A program made the position numbers and the translations under genes. Of a stretch of 64,000 nucleotides of DNA, positions 9,142 through 17,413 are shown piece after piece. The stretch covers positions 186,001 through 250,000 of the forward strand of contig SJCO01000004.1 of assembly GCA_005217565.1 (NCBI GenBank), given 5' to 3'. Under the pieces are notes generated by a model that saw only the letters and a list, made by a program, of their open reading frames with translations, had not been told where the DNA came from and made no database searches. The stretch is from Puteibacter caeruleilacunae (lineage in GTDB: Bacteria; Bacteroidota; Bacteroidia; Bacteroidales; Prolixibacteraceae). The number at the start of each line of letters is the position of its first letter. Position 1 is the first letter of the stretch.

Positions 9142-9228
9142 CCTGAATTATATTCACAACTAATAACCAGGGCAATAGCGTATCATTAAGAGCCTGTTCC
9201 TTCAAACAAGTCCTTTCATTAAAAGTAA

Positions 9229-9255
9229 GACGACATTTAAGTCTGGATCACTGGG
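9229..9255 (-). promoter_or_regulatory. Candidate autoregulated ECF promoter upstream of sigma gene (locus 1)
   Basis: Minus-strand CCCAGTGAT at 9255-9247, 14 bp, CGTC at 9232-9229, identical in both halves and spacing to the element before fecR. It would start RNA near 9222 and leave a leader of about 80 nt. The repeat of a 13-base split motif with fixed spacing in two gene-start positions of one regulatory module argues for a shared sigma target. Confidence 0.5.
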
Positions 9256-9290
9256 AAGATTTTTGATTTTTTATTGTAAAAAGGAGTAAA

Positions 9291-9319
9291 CACGCTTCCA
9301 GTAAACACCTGGAAGCGTG
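9291..9319 (-). terminator. Intrinsic terminator after SusD (locus 2), possibly bidirectional
   Basis: Perfect 11-bp stem: CACGCTTCCAG (9291-9301) and CTGGAAGCGTG (9309-9319) with a 7-nt loop. On the minus strand it follows the SusD stop by 12 bp and is followed by TTTACTCCTTTTT. On the plus strand it is followed by CTCTTTATTTT. Confidence 0.8.
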
Positions 9320-9331
9320 CTCTTTATTTTA

Positions 9332-10834
9332 TTAATAACCTGGATTCTGGGTTACATTAGGATTCTCATCGAATAGCGACTGAGGAAGTGGGAACAATAC
9401 ATGATGCGGTGCAGCATCCAAACGTCCTAGCTCATGCGCTTTCTCAATTAGTTTTCCATGGCGAATAAGATCCTGGCGACGATGACCTTCACAGAAAAGC
9501 TCACGACCACGCTCATCAAGAATATAATCTCTCATGGTTTCCTTGGTCCAACCTGTCTCCTCGATAGGTGTAGTATGCACCCTGTTTCTAATGCGGTTAA
9601 CCAAAGCCACCACATCAGCAGTAGGACCATTCAATTCATTCAATGCCTCAGCTCTTGCCAATATCACATCAGCAAAACGATAACGAACGATATCATTCCC
9701 CTGGAAGTTACCCATATGATCAGGATCCTCCTGGTATTTCTTCGGACTGGCACCAACTGCTTTTGCATTGGTCTGCTCTCTAAAGTCGACCAGGTTACCA
9801 TCAGTATCGTGATAATAACGGATCATTGCATCACCTAAACGATCATCATTATCTTCTTCATAACGATCGTAAACCGACCAAGGCGTCTTCAATCCACCCC
9901 AGATATTCACAGTAATACCAGTAATTGGTCGATAACGTGGAGTCTGTGGCAATACTACAGCATACCAGGTTGTTCCGTACCCATCAGCAATTTTAGGAAT
10001 CGCAAGGATCACCTCCTTGTTCTCATTGTTTTCAGTCTTGGTGCTAAACACATCATTGTAGTCATCCAACAAATCGTATCCCAATCCCATGATTGTTTCA
10101 GTTACCTGAGCAACAGCAGCGAAATCTTTCTCAATAAGATGCAATTTCATCAACATCGTCAACGCTGCACCCTGAGTTAATCGGCCGTAATCATTTCCTG
10201 AACTATATCTTACAGGTAGCTTGTCAGCAGCAGCATTCAATTCAGTCACGATGAAGTTAACCACCTCTTGTTTTGAAGGGCGTTCAGGTTGATGAATTGT
10301 ATTGATATCAGTAGCCACCTCAATATCGGTAGTCAAAGGTACTGGTCCGTAAAGATCGTATAACTGCAATGCAAAATAAGCCCTCAACACACGTACTTCA
10401 GCAATGTAACGCTCTTGTAATTCAGCATTTGAAATCTCCGATGCCTCAAGCAAGTCGAGCAATAACGTAGCCTTAGTTACAGCCTTAGAATATCCGAAAT
10501 AAAGACTCTTCACAAAACCAGAGTTCTCGGTCCACAAAAAGCGATCTTTCTCCTGCCATCCGCCACCCCAGGCTGAGATAAGCATATCGGTACACAATTC
10601 ATTAACCGTGATATGATCGTTATCGATATAAGTATGCATCCAATTCACTCCCATATCATTGTAGATGGCAGTAAGTGCAGCACTAATATCCTCCTCACTT
10701 TGAGGGAAATTATCAGGCGTTAGTTTATCGAAGTTTTGAGGTTCCAATCCTTCATCAGTACAGTTTGTTAGTGTGAAGCACAACAGCAGCAACACAACCA
10801 ATTTATTTACAGTATATCGTCTCATTTGTCTCAT
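9332..10834 (-). CDS. SusD/RagB-family glycan-binding lipoprotein
   Basis: A SusD homologue of about 500 residues. The frame is open to 10861 inside the end of susC, but an ATG at 10834, 5 nt after the susC stop, gives a proper lipoprotein signal (MRQMRRYTVNKLVVLLLL, lipobox TLTNC), so that start is chosen; 10825 is also possible. Family marks are TPR-like helices, VRVLRAYFALQLYDLYGP near 155, FADVILARAEALNELNG near 400, and the C-terminal block RGRELFCEGHRRQDLIRHG. It should form the lid of the SusC transporter encoded immediately upstream and select the glycan. It is the last gene of its operon, with a strong terminator 12 bp beyond the stop. Confidence 0.95.
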   Translation of the reverse strand: MRQMRRYTVNKLVVLLLLCFTLTNCTDEGLEPQNFDKLTPDNFPQSEEDISAALTAIYNDMGVNWMHTYIDNDHITVNELCTDMLISAWGGGWQEKDRFLWTENSGFVKSLYFGYSKAVTKATLLLDLLEASEISNAELQERYIAEVRVLRAYFALQLYDLYGPVPLTTDIEVATDINTIHQPERPSKQEVVNFIVTELNAAADKLPVRYSSGNDYGRLTQGAALTMLMKLHLIEKDFAAVAQVTETIMGLGYDLLDDYNDVFSTKTENNENKEVILAIPKIADGYGTTWYAVVLPQTPRYRPITGITVNIWGGLKTPWSVYDRYEEDNDDRLGDAMIRYYHDTDGNLVDFREQTNAKAVGASPKKYQEDPDHMGNFQGNDIVRYRFADVILARAEALNELNGPTADVVALVNRIRNRVHTTPIEETGWTKETMRDYILDERGRELFCEGHRRQDLIRHGKLIEKAHELGRLDAAPHHVLFPLPQSLFDENPNVTQNPGY

Positions 10835-10838
10835 CAGA

Positions 10839-13800
10839 TTAGAAATTAATATTGGCACCAAAGGTTACAGTAAATGGGAATGGATAAGCAGCCCATGAGT
10901 CTGTCTCAGGATCACCACCATCATAGTTTGTGAATACACCCACATTATTAAAATCGACATACACACGCGCCTTTTTCACTAGATTTGTCTTTTGCAACAA
11001 GTTCTTTTTAAAGGTATATCCAAGTGTAATATTCTTAATTCGTGCAAAGTCGACATTCGTTCTGTAGAAATCAGAATTACCTGAATAAGTCTCCTTAATA
11101 CCGCTAGGCAATGTTCCATCAGGATTTTCAGAACTCCAAGCCTGGTAAGTAAGACTAATTGTATTGTTCTCGCGTTGTAGCGTTCCTAAATGTAGTTTAT
11201 TGTTATCGTAAACATCTCGATCAAGCATACCATAAACGTAGAAACTAAGGTCCCAATTCTTATAGCGGAATGTGTTGTTAACACCAAAGTTCAGCTTAGG
11301 TTGCGACGAACCAAGTAACACCTTATCTGCATCACTAATCTTACCATCAGGCTGACCTGTTAGGTTACCATTTTCATCAACACCATTGATATCCTTCACC
11401 TTGATCTCTCCAGGAATAAGACCTGGATTCTCAGGATAATCCTCACCAATTTGTAAGATTCCATCGTTCAGGTAACCATAAATAGCATGCAACGGGTCAT
11501 CCTCTTTCTGATACACCTTAAGAATCACCTCAGGATTTCGCTCTTTCCATCTATCTTTAAAATGACCAAGAGAGATATCGGTATCCCATTTTAATGCACC
11601 TGTAAGGTTACGGGTATTAAGCGTCAATTCCCATCCGCTACTTTGTGTTGAGCCTATGTTGGCCGACACTTTGCTAATTGGCAGGTAAGAAGCCAGACTG
11701 CGTTGCGACAACAGATCGTCAACAACCTTGTGGTACACCTCTAACGTACCATGTACACGATTATCGAAAAATCCGAAGTCAAGACCGAAGTTCAACTCTG
11801 TGGTAGTCTCCCATTTCAAATCAGGATTACTAAGAGAAGTTTGCTCTATACCTTTCACGATCTTATTTCCGAAGCCATAATCGGAACCTACCGAGTAGTA
11901 AGCAAAAGCATTTCCTCCGATATTAGAGTTACCAATCTGACCGTAACTAACACGGAATTTAAGGTCAGACAAGTCTTTGAAATCTTTCATGAACGATTCT
12001 TCATTCACACGCCAAGCCAATGCTGCCGATGGGAAATATCCCCACTTGTTATTCTCGCCAAATTTATCAGAACCATCACCACGCATGGTAAGTGTTAGCA
12101 AGTATTTACTATCAAGATTGATATTTACTCGGGAGAAGTAAGATTTAAAGTTCGTTACGCCATAACCACTATCAACACCCGGGCGATCGGCCTGACCAGC
12201 TTCAAGCTTATTGTATAGAAACAAATCGGTAAGAAAATCGTTATTCTGTGCCGACAAGCTTTCAGAAACAAACTCTTCGGTTGAGAATCCTAATACACCA
12301 TTAAAGTTCCATCGATCTAACGACTTATTGAATGAAGTAGTGATCTCAAAAAGTTTATTTGATTTCTCAAGCTGACTAATTCGGGCATTTCCCTTAGCAT
12401 TAGCTCCATAAAGGAATGTTTTAGGCAGGTACGATTTTCTTTTCCCCTTATTATAATCAATACCATACTTCACCTTACCCGTAAGCCAGTCGGTAAGTTT
12501 AAAATCAACAAACGCACTGGTCAACAACTTGTAAGTATAGGTATTATCAGTTACCTCTAAGAATGATAATGGATTAGGAATAGTAGGACGCTGATCATTC
12601 AGGTTATACACACCATTCTCATCAACAGGCTCAATGAAAGAAGGAAACTGGAAAGCAGACGAGATCATTCCTGATCCATCGTTTATTCCTCCCATCTGAG
12701 AGTTAGAATTCTTAATGTAAGCACCTGTTAAACGTGTACCTACAGATATTCTGTCAGATATTTTATGATCGATATTGATACGCCCGGTGTAACGCAGGAA
12801 GTCAAGATTCTTCAACATTCCCTTCTGGTCGTAGTAGTTGAAAGAGGTATACACTTTAGTTCTTTCTGAACCAGACTTCAATATCAGGTTATGCTCTTGC
12901 ACTTGTCCCTGGCGGGTTACCATATCCTCATAATTGTAGTCAGGTGCATTGGCAATCTCTTCATCGGTAAAAAATACCGGAAGTTCATCAGCTGGAGCAT
13001 CTCCTTTATCGCCATAAGGATAATAGTTATTCTGGTAGCGGAAATATTCGCGATAACCTTCATTCCACACCTCCATCAATTCAGCACCGCTCAACAAGTC
13101 GAAATCACTCTTAGGCTCCTGAATACCGTAGCTGAAATTGTACTCTACATCAAAACTTCCTACCTTGGCATTTTTTGTCGTGATTAGAATAACACCATTT
13201 GCAGCACGTGCACCATAGATTGCTGTTGCTGATGCATCTTTTAATACCTCAATCGACTCGATATCATTTGGATTAATCGTATTTAATGGGTTACGTGAGC
13301 CATAGCTGTAAGAACCTCCAGGCTCAACGCTAGAGCTTGATACCGGGAAACCATCAATAACGTATAGCGGCGTATTACCTGCACCCGTGGAAGCAGCTCC
13401 ACGTATCAATACGCTTACACCGCCACCTGGTTGAGCACTGTTTTGCTTCACCTGTAATCCGGCTACTTTACCCGACAGCATGTGCATTACCGATGCTGTT
13501 GCACTCTCGGCCAGATCCTCCGATTTCACCGATCCTACAGCACCAGTAAGGTCGCTCTTCTTCACTACACCATAACCAATAGCTACCACCTCGTCTAGTC
13601 CGATGGCATCCTCCTCAAGGGTTATATTAATGGTTGACTGACCTTCAAGGACTACTTCCTGCGTTTTCATCCCCACGAATGAGTAAACTACAACTTCAGC
13701 ATTATCAGGAATACTCAATGCATAATTTCCATCAAAGTCGGTAGTAACACCAATGGTTGTACCTTTTACAATCACCGATACACCTGGAAGTGGTTCACCA

Positions 13801-14225
13801 GTATTATCGGTTACCTTACCATTGATTTTCTTTATGGCAGCAGGTTTCTTTGTCGATTTGGATGCCTTAGATGTGATCACCACATTCTTATCGACCACCA
13901 TAAATTCAAGGTCAGTATTCTTCAATACTTCCTTCAGAATCATTTCAATTTCAGCATTCTTGAAGTGTACATCTATTTTTTCCGACGACATTTTATCGTT
14001 ACGATAGAACACGTCAAAGTCCGACTGATCTTGAATGGCTCTTAGCACCTGTTCCAAGGTCACATCCTTCATCTTTAGGTTTAATTTCTGGCTTTGCGAA
14101 TAAGCGCTTGCCGCCGATTGCAATACCGAGATCACTATCAATACGAGTGTTAGTCTCATGATCAACAAAAGTTTAAACATACCCCTCCACCGTTGGAGTG
14201 TACTCCAATTCAATTTTTTTTTCAT
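10839..14225 (-). CDS. SusC/RagA-family TonB-linked outer membrane protein with STN domain
   Basis: A 1128-residue importer. A signal segment (about 17-43) leads to an STN domain (about 48-118, LNLKMKDVTLEQVLRAIQDQ region), a CarboxypepD_reg-like domain (about 133-210, INGKVTDNTGEPLPGVSV), a TonB-box-like DEVVAIGYGVVKKSDLTG, a plug with MLSGKVAGLQV and NTPLYVIDGFPV, and a barrel ending TVTFGANINF. It is a close paralogue in layout of the SusC at 54644-58036, which shares the MKKKLN start. FecR lies 87 bp upstream, so the protein should report substrate through the STN domain to that anti-sigma factor. The gap contains a plus-strand terminator-like hairpin and possible antisense RNA. Confidence 0.96.
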   Translation of the reverse strand: MKKKLNWSTLQRWRGMFKLLLIMRLTLVLIVISVLQSAASAYSQSQKLNLKMKDVTLEQVLRAIQDQSDFDVFYRNDKMSSEKIDVHFKNAEIEMILKEVLKNTDLEFMVVDKNVVITSKASKSTKKPAAIKKINGKVTDNTGEPLPGVSVIVKGTTIGVTTDFDGNYALSIPDNAEVVVYSFVGMKTQEVVLEGQSTINITLEEDAIGLDEVVAIGYGVVKKSDLTGAVGSVKSEDLAESATASVMHMLSGKVAGLQVKQNSAQPGGGVSVLIRGAASTGAGNTPLYVIDGFPVSSSSVEPGGSYSYGSRNPLNTINPNDIESIEVLKDASATAIYGARAANGVILITTKNAKVGSFDVEYNFSYGIQEPKSDFDLLSGAELMEVWNEGYREYFRYQNNYYPYGDKGDAPADELPVFFTDEEIANAPDYNYEDMVTRQGQVQEHNLILKSGSERTKVYTSFNYYDQKGMLKNLDFLRYTGRINIDHKISDRISVGTRLTGAYIKNSNSQMGGINDGSGMISSAFQFPSFIEPVDENGVYNLNDQRPTIPNPLSFLEVTDNTYTYKLLTSAFVDFKLTDWLTGKVKYGIDYNKGKRKSYLPKTFLYGANAKGNARISQLEKSNKLFEITTSFNKSLDRWNFNGVLGFSTEEFVSESLSAQNNDFLTDLFLYNKLEAGQADRPGVDSGYGVTNFKSYFSRVNINLDSKYLLTLTMRGDGSDKFGENNKWGYFPSAALAWRVNEESFMKDFKDLSDLKFRVSYGQIGNSNIGGNAFAYYSVGSDYGFGNKIVKGIEQTSLSNPDLKWETTTELNFGLDFGFFDNRVHGTLEVYHKVVDDLLSQRSLASYLPISKVSANIGSTQSSGWELTLNTRNLTGALKWDTDISLGHFKDRWKERNPEVILKVYQKEDDPLHAIYGYLNDGILQIGEDYPENPGLIPGEIKVKDINGVDENGNLTGQPDGKISDADKVLLGSSQPKLNFGVNNTFRYKNWDLSFYVYGMLDRDVYDNNKLHLGTLQRENNTISLTYQAWSSENPDGTLPSGIKETYSGNSDFYRTNVDFARIKNITLGYTFKKNLLQKTNLVKKARVYVDFNNVGVFTNYDGGDPETDSWAAYPFPFTVTFGANINF

Positions 14226-14235
14226 AAATTTGTTG

Positions 14236-14310
14236 TGCTTTAAAAGTTAAACTTGAAATGTTTAATTTATAACTCGGGGGAGGTGCGGGAACACTTCCCC
14301 TTTGTTTTTT
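14236..14310 (+). ncRNA. Candidate cis-antisense sRNA over the susC leader (locus 2)
   Basis: A perfect -7 box TAAATTTG (14225-14232) starts at the susC start codon on the opposite strand. A strong hairpin (14277-14300) followed by TTTGTTTTTT ends the putative RNA after about 75 nt. The arrangement repeats that of locus 1. No clear TTG lies 19-21 bp upstream of the box, so promoter strength is uncertain. The box is also the reverse of the A-rich ribosome-entry sequence of susC, which is an alternative reason for its presence. Ends are estimates. Confidence 0.45.
14277..14310 (+). terminator. Hairpin with T-run on plus strand in fecR-susC gap
   Basis: GGGGAGGTG (14277-14285), 6-nt loop, CACTTCCCC (14292-14300) with one G-U pair, then TTTGTTTTTTATC. 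It has the form of a plus-strand intrinsic terminator, although the only annotated genes nearby are on the minus strand. On the minus strand no U-run follows. Confidence 0.65.
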
Positions 14311-14312
14311 AT

Positions 14313-15284
14313 CTATTCCTCTCTACTTGTAATGGTTACTATATCCTCCTCTATTTTATATTCAAGATCACCTATTTTACTGAAGATCTCTAGTATTTCT
14401 GTTATATCATTCTTTTTATAGATTCTTCCGGAAAAGGTCTGTTTACCTAACTCATCTTGCGCCAGGACTACCTTCACGCTATACCAACGCTCTAATACTG
14501 GTATCAGATCTTTTAACTTGGAATTGCGAAATTCCATACGTCCGTCGTGCCAATCGCTAAACATATCGGGCGACACCTTCGCAACCGTAACGGTTCCATC
14601 AGCTTTTATCAACCGGGCCTGTTCGCCTGGTTTTAGCACGAGTGTCTGCTTATCACTAATCAGTCGGATACTTCCCGACCTCAGTGTTGTTCTAACCACT
14701 GTATCTTGCGGATAGGCTGAGATATTAAACTTGGTACCCAATACTTCAACCTGCTGATGTTTTGCCTCTACAATAAACTTTCGGTTGGTCTCTTTCTCAA
14801 CTTCAAAGTAACCTTCTCCTTCTAATTTCACAGTACGATTGTCCTTATTAAAGCTTGATGGAAATGATAGTTTAGAATCGGAATTCAACCATACGTTGGT
14901 ACCATCAGAAAGCTCCATGTGTACAATCTCACCACGTTCAGCAATCAGCATATGCCACTGCTCTTTGGTGCTACCATCCATCAATGAATTGGCAAACCAT
15001 CCTACGCCGAACATCACCACAACCATAGCGGCGACTTTCATCCATGTCCATTTGTTCAATGCAATGGTTTTAGTCATGCGGCCATTAAGTAATCCCCACT
15101 CCTGATCGAGGTCTACACTTTTCTTTTTATTGTGATATCGGGTAGCGTCCCAAAGGTCCTTCAACTGAAAATAGGTCTTGCGGAAACCTTTATCCTCATT
15201 CACCGATGAGTAAAACTCTTTCATCTGAGTTTCATCTAATGAGTCGGTTAGTTTCCCTGTTATTTTATCGTATTTATTCTCCAT
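14313..15284 (-). CDS. FecR-family anti-sigma factor (locus 2)
   Basis: A 323-residue anti-sigma factor with a cytoplasmic N-terminal part (about 1-80, beginning MENKYDKITGKLTDSLDE), one membrane segment (about 82-100, VAAMVVVMFGVGWFANSL), a periplasmic FecR domain (about 112-235, ERGEIVHMELSDGTNVWLNS) and a C-terminal DUF4974 domain (LKDLIPVLERWYSVKVVL). It would hold the cognate ECF sigma until the STN domain of the downstream SusC signals. Unlike in the other two modules, the sigma gene is not adjacent: it lies at 17414-18001, separated by two plus-strand genes. The 167 bp upstream contain the divergent AAA ATPase promoter and, on the minus strand, a TAGGGTAAATT segment resembling one upstream of the third fecR. 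Confidence 0.93.
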   Translation of the reverse strand: MENKYDKITGKLTDSLDETQMKEFYSSVNEDKGFRKTYFQLKDLWDATRYHNKKKSVDLDQEWGLLNGRMTKTIALNKWTWMKVAAMVVVMFGVGWFANSLMDGSTKEQWHMLIAERGEIVHMELSDGTNVWLNSDSKLSFPSSFNKDNRTVKLEGEGYFEVEKETNRKFIVEAKHQQVEVLGTKFNISAYPQDTVVRTTLRSGSIRLISDKQTLVLKPGEQARLIKADGTVTVAKVSPDMFSDWHDGRMEFRNSKLKDLIPVLERWYSVKVVLAQDELGKQTFSGRIYKKNDITEILEIFSKIGDLEYKIEEDIVTITSREE

Positions 15285-15366
15285 AATTTGAGGCTTTACA
15301 TTATAAAGATCGGTCAGTTGAAATTTACCCTACCTTGAGGGAAGATTTTTTTTTGAAAATTATAAT

Positions 15367-15421
15367 TTGCACTCCTCGTTGAGCATTTTTTAAAAAAATT
15401 GCACATTTCGTTGTGCATTTT
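15367..15421 (+). repeat. Two imperfect 23-bp direct repeats, each a TGCAC...GTGCA-type palindrome
   Basis: The units at 15367-15389 and 15399-15421 both read TTGCAC, then a variable TC-rich core with CGTTG, then a GCATTTT end. They are 32 bp apart, about three helical turns. The second unit contains the palindrome TGCACA-N6-TGTGCA (15400-15417) and lies between the -33 and -7 boxes of the AAA ATPase promoter, a typical operator position. Confidence 0.65.
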
Positions 15422-15430
15422 GTATATTTG
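15399..15430 (+). promoter_or_regulatory. Promoter of the AAA ATPase gene
   Basis: Bacteroidetes-type promoter: TTG at 15399-15401, 21 bp, TATATTTG at 15423-15430. RNA would start near 15434, leaving a leader of about 18 nt to the ATG at 15452. The palindromic repeat sits inside the spacer. Confidence 0.65.
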
Positions 15431-15451
15431 AAGAAATGATATATTGAAGCA

Positions 15452-16621
15452 ATGAGAATACTTTATCAAAAATTTGAAACGCTACTACAAAATACGACAA
15501 CAGATTTTAAACGTTATTTATACGAAAAAGTCTCTTGGGATAGTCGCATGGTTGGTATCATTGGACCACGAGGTGTTGGAAAAACAACCATGATTCTTCA
15601 ATATATCAAGGAGAATTTAAATAGCAAGATAGCACTGTATGTATCGGCAGATGATTTGTATTTTAGTGAAAATAAACTTGTCGATTTAGCTGATGAGTTC
15701 TATAGAAATGCAGGAGAGTATTTATTTATCGATGAAATACATAAGTACAATGACTGGTCGCGTGAATTGAAAAACATCTATGATTCTTATCCTACCTTAA
15801 AAGTTGTATTTACTGGTTCTTCGGTTCTTGATATATTAAAAGGATCTGCAGATTTAAGTCGCCGAGCTTTGGTCTACAAATTACAAGGGCTCTCATTTCG
15901 AGAGTACTTAAAATATTTTCATAATTACGAAATCGAAGTTTATTCGTTAGAACAAATAATCAATAACGAAGTGAAACTGGCAAATATTGAGCATCCACTT
16001 CCATTATTTAATGACTACCTACAAAACGGATACTATCCTTTTGGACATGAAAACGAGTTAAATTTGCGCTTAGGGCAAATCATCGTACAAACATTAGAAA
16101 CTGATATACCTCAATATGCAAACTTAAATATAGGAACAAGTCGTAAATTAAAACGACTACTTTCTATTATTGCTGAAAGTGTACCATTTAAACCTAATTT
16201 CTCCAAAATTTCAGAACTCATTAATGTGAGTAGAAATTCCTTAGACGATTACTTCTCATACATGGAAAAGGCTGGCCTCATTGGGCAATTAAGAAATGAA
16301 ACAAGTGGTATTCGAGGATTAGGAAAAGTGGACAAGGTTTATCTTGACAATACAAATATCATTTTTAATTTGGCTGGAGAAAAATCAAATACAGGAAATT
16401 TACGAGAAACCTTTTTCTTTAATCAAATGCGATTAAGAAATGAAGTAATTTCTTCAAAGAAAGCGGATTTTGTTATTGGCAATTATACGTTTGAAGTTGG
16501 TGGTAAAAACAAACAGCAAAAACAAATTGAGAAAGATGGAAAATCATTTATTGTAAAGGATGATATTGAATTTGGGTACTTAAACGTAATACCACTCTGG
16601 GCTTTTGGATTAAATTACTAA
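15452..16621 (+). CDS. AAA ATPase with DUF4143 C-terminal domain
   Basis: A 389-residue ATP-binding protein. Walker A is GPRGVGKTT (about 38-46) and Walker B is LFIDEIH (about 91-97); FTGSS (about 120) is the usual sensor segment. The C-terminal DUF4143 part (about 200-389) ends with ADFVIGNYTFEVGGKNK, resembling the core of a PD-(D/E)XK-like fold. Proteins of this family are widespread, often scattered or strain-specific, and their role is not established; links to defence or mobile functions are suspected but unproven. It is transcribed from its own promoter with palindromic repeats, against the direction of the surrounding sigma-FecR module, and is more A+T-rich in appearance than the flanking genes. 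It looks like a later insertion with the Panacea gene. Confidence 0.88.
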   Translation: MRILYQKFETLLQNTTTDFKRYLYEKVSWDSRMVGIIGPRGVGKTTMILQYIKENLNSKIALYVSADDLYFSENKLVDLADEFYRNAGEYLFIDEIHKYNDWSRELKNIYDSYPTLKVVFTGSSVLDILKGSADLSRRALVYKLQGLSFREYLKYFHNYEIEVYSLEQIINNEVKLANIEHPLPLFNDYLQNGYYPFGHENELNLRLGQIIVQTLETDIPQYANLNIGTSRKLKRLLSIIAESVPFKPNFSKISELINVSRNSLDDYFSYMEKAGLIGQLRNETSGIRGLGKVDKVYLDNTNIIFNLAGEKSNTGNLRETFFFNQMRLRNEVISSKKADFVIGNYTFEVGGKNKQQKQIEKDGKSFIVKDDIEFGYLNVIPLWAFGLNY

Positions 16622-16644
16622 GCTATCCCCTATTTCCCACGCCA

Positions 16645-16675
16645 CAGAGCTGAAAGAAATCCTCCATCAGCTCTG
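16645..16675 (+). terminator. Hairpin between ATPase and Panacea genes
   Basis: CAGAGCTGA (16645-16653) pairs perfectly with TCAGCTCTG (16667-16675) over a 13-nt loop, 24 bp after the ATPase stop. The following sequence is only moderately T-rich (CATAAGACAATATTTT), so termination would be weak. Confidence 0.45.
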
Positions 16676-16786
16676 GCATAAGACAATATTTTACTGAGCC
16701 GCAGTCATTTTCAACTGCTTTTCACAATAGCATTAGTTAACTTATTCAAACCAATTGCTTACACCTCAACAATATGTAAAAATGTG

Positions 16787-16794
16787 TAATTTTG
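16787..16794 (+). promoter_or_regulatory. -7 box very close to the Panacea gene start
   Basis: TAATTTTG (16787-16794) matches TAnnTTTG and ends 4 bp before the ATG at 16799. RNA would start at or next to the start codon, so the transcript may be leaderless. No TTG was found at 19-21 bp upstream (nearest at 16756-16758, 28 bp away). Confidence 0.4.
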
Positions 16795-16798
16795 AAGT

Positions 16799-17374
16799 AT
16801 GAATACTTATTCAAGGGAAGAGATTGAAAAAATAGCTAATACGATCTTATTTTTCATAGAGCGTATTCCTGAGTTATCCAAAACAAAACTCTTGAAGCTT
16901 TTGTTTCTGGCCGAAGAAGCATTTGTCAAAAAACACCAAATACCTTTTTTAGGTTTAGAGTTTGAAGTATGGCAAGCAGGACCGGTTGCCAGAGATATCT
17001 TCATTGACCTTTCAGACGAGCCATTCTTATTGAAGGAGTTTATTTCACTTGATAAAACCAATCAGGGTACTTTCATTCATCGACAAAAAGAATTCTCAGA
17101 TGATGAATTTAACGACAATGAATTAAACCTTCTTCAGTTAATCGTTGATAAGTTTGGTAATAAAACAGCTTCAGAGCTCGTAAAATACACCCACAGAAAG
17201 AGCTCTAACTGGTACCATGTTGCAAAAAACAAAAACCTTCTTGATTTATTTGAGAATGGACACACCAACTCATCAGCTGAAAAGATCGATTTTTTATGGT
17301 ATCTGGATGAAAAAGGAAAAGAAATCTATTTGGAACAAAACTCATTTAACGGTATCGTTCGGAGTATAAACTAA
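16799..17374 (+). CDS. Panacea (DUF4065, SocA/GepA-like) domain protein
   Basis: A 191-residue soluble protein. The N-terminal half matches the Panacea/SocA-like domain: IANTILFFIER, then LSKTKLLKLLFLAEEAFVKK, then FEVWQAGPVARDIF (about 55-70), followed by a helical C-terminal half. Members act as antitoxins or adaptors in toxin-antitoxin-like pairs; SocA of Caulobacter delivers its toxin to ClpXP. No small toxin gene is visible next to it, and the only partner on this strand is the AAA ATPase 177 bp upstream. The partner may therefore be the ATPase, may lie elsewhere, or this may be a solitary member. Together they interrupt the ECF sigma/fecR pair. The family call is good; the role here is unknown. 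Confidence 0.85.
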   Translation: MNTYSREEIEKIANTILFFIERIPELSKTKLLKLLFLAEEAFVKKHQIPFLGLEFEVWQAGPVARDIFIDLSDEPFLLKEFISLDKTNQGTFIHRQKEFSDDEFNDNELNLLQLIVDKFGNKTASELVKYTHRKSSNWYHVAKNKNLLDLFENGHTNSSAEKIDFLWYLDEKGKEIYLEQNSFNGIVRSIN

Positions 17375-17413
17375 GAAGAGCATTAGGTGCTTCCATTTAG
17401 TATAATCTCGTAC

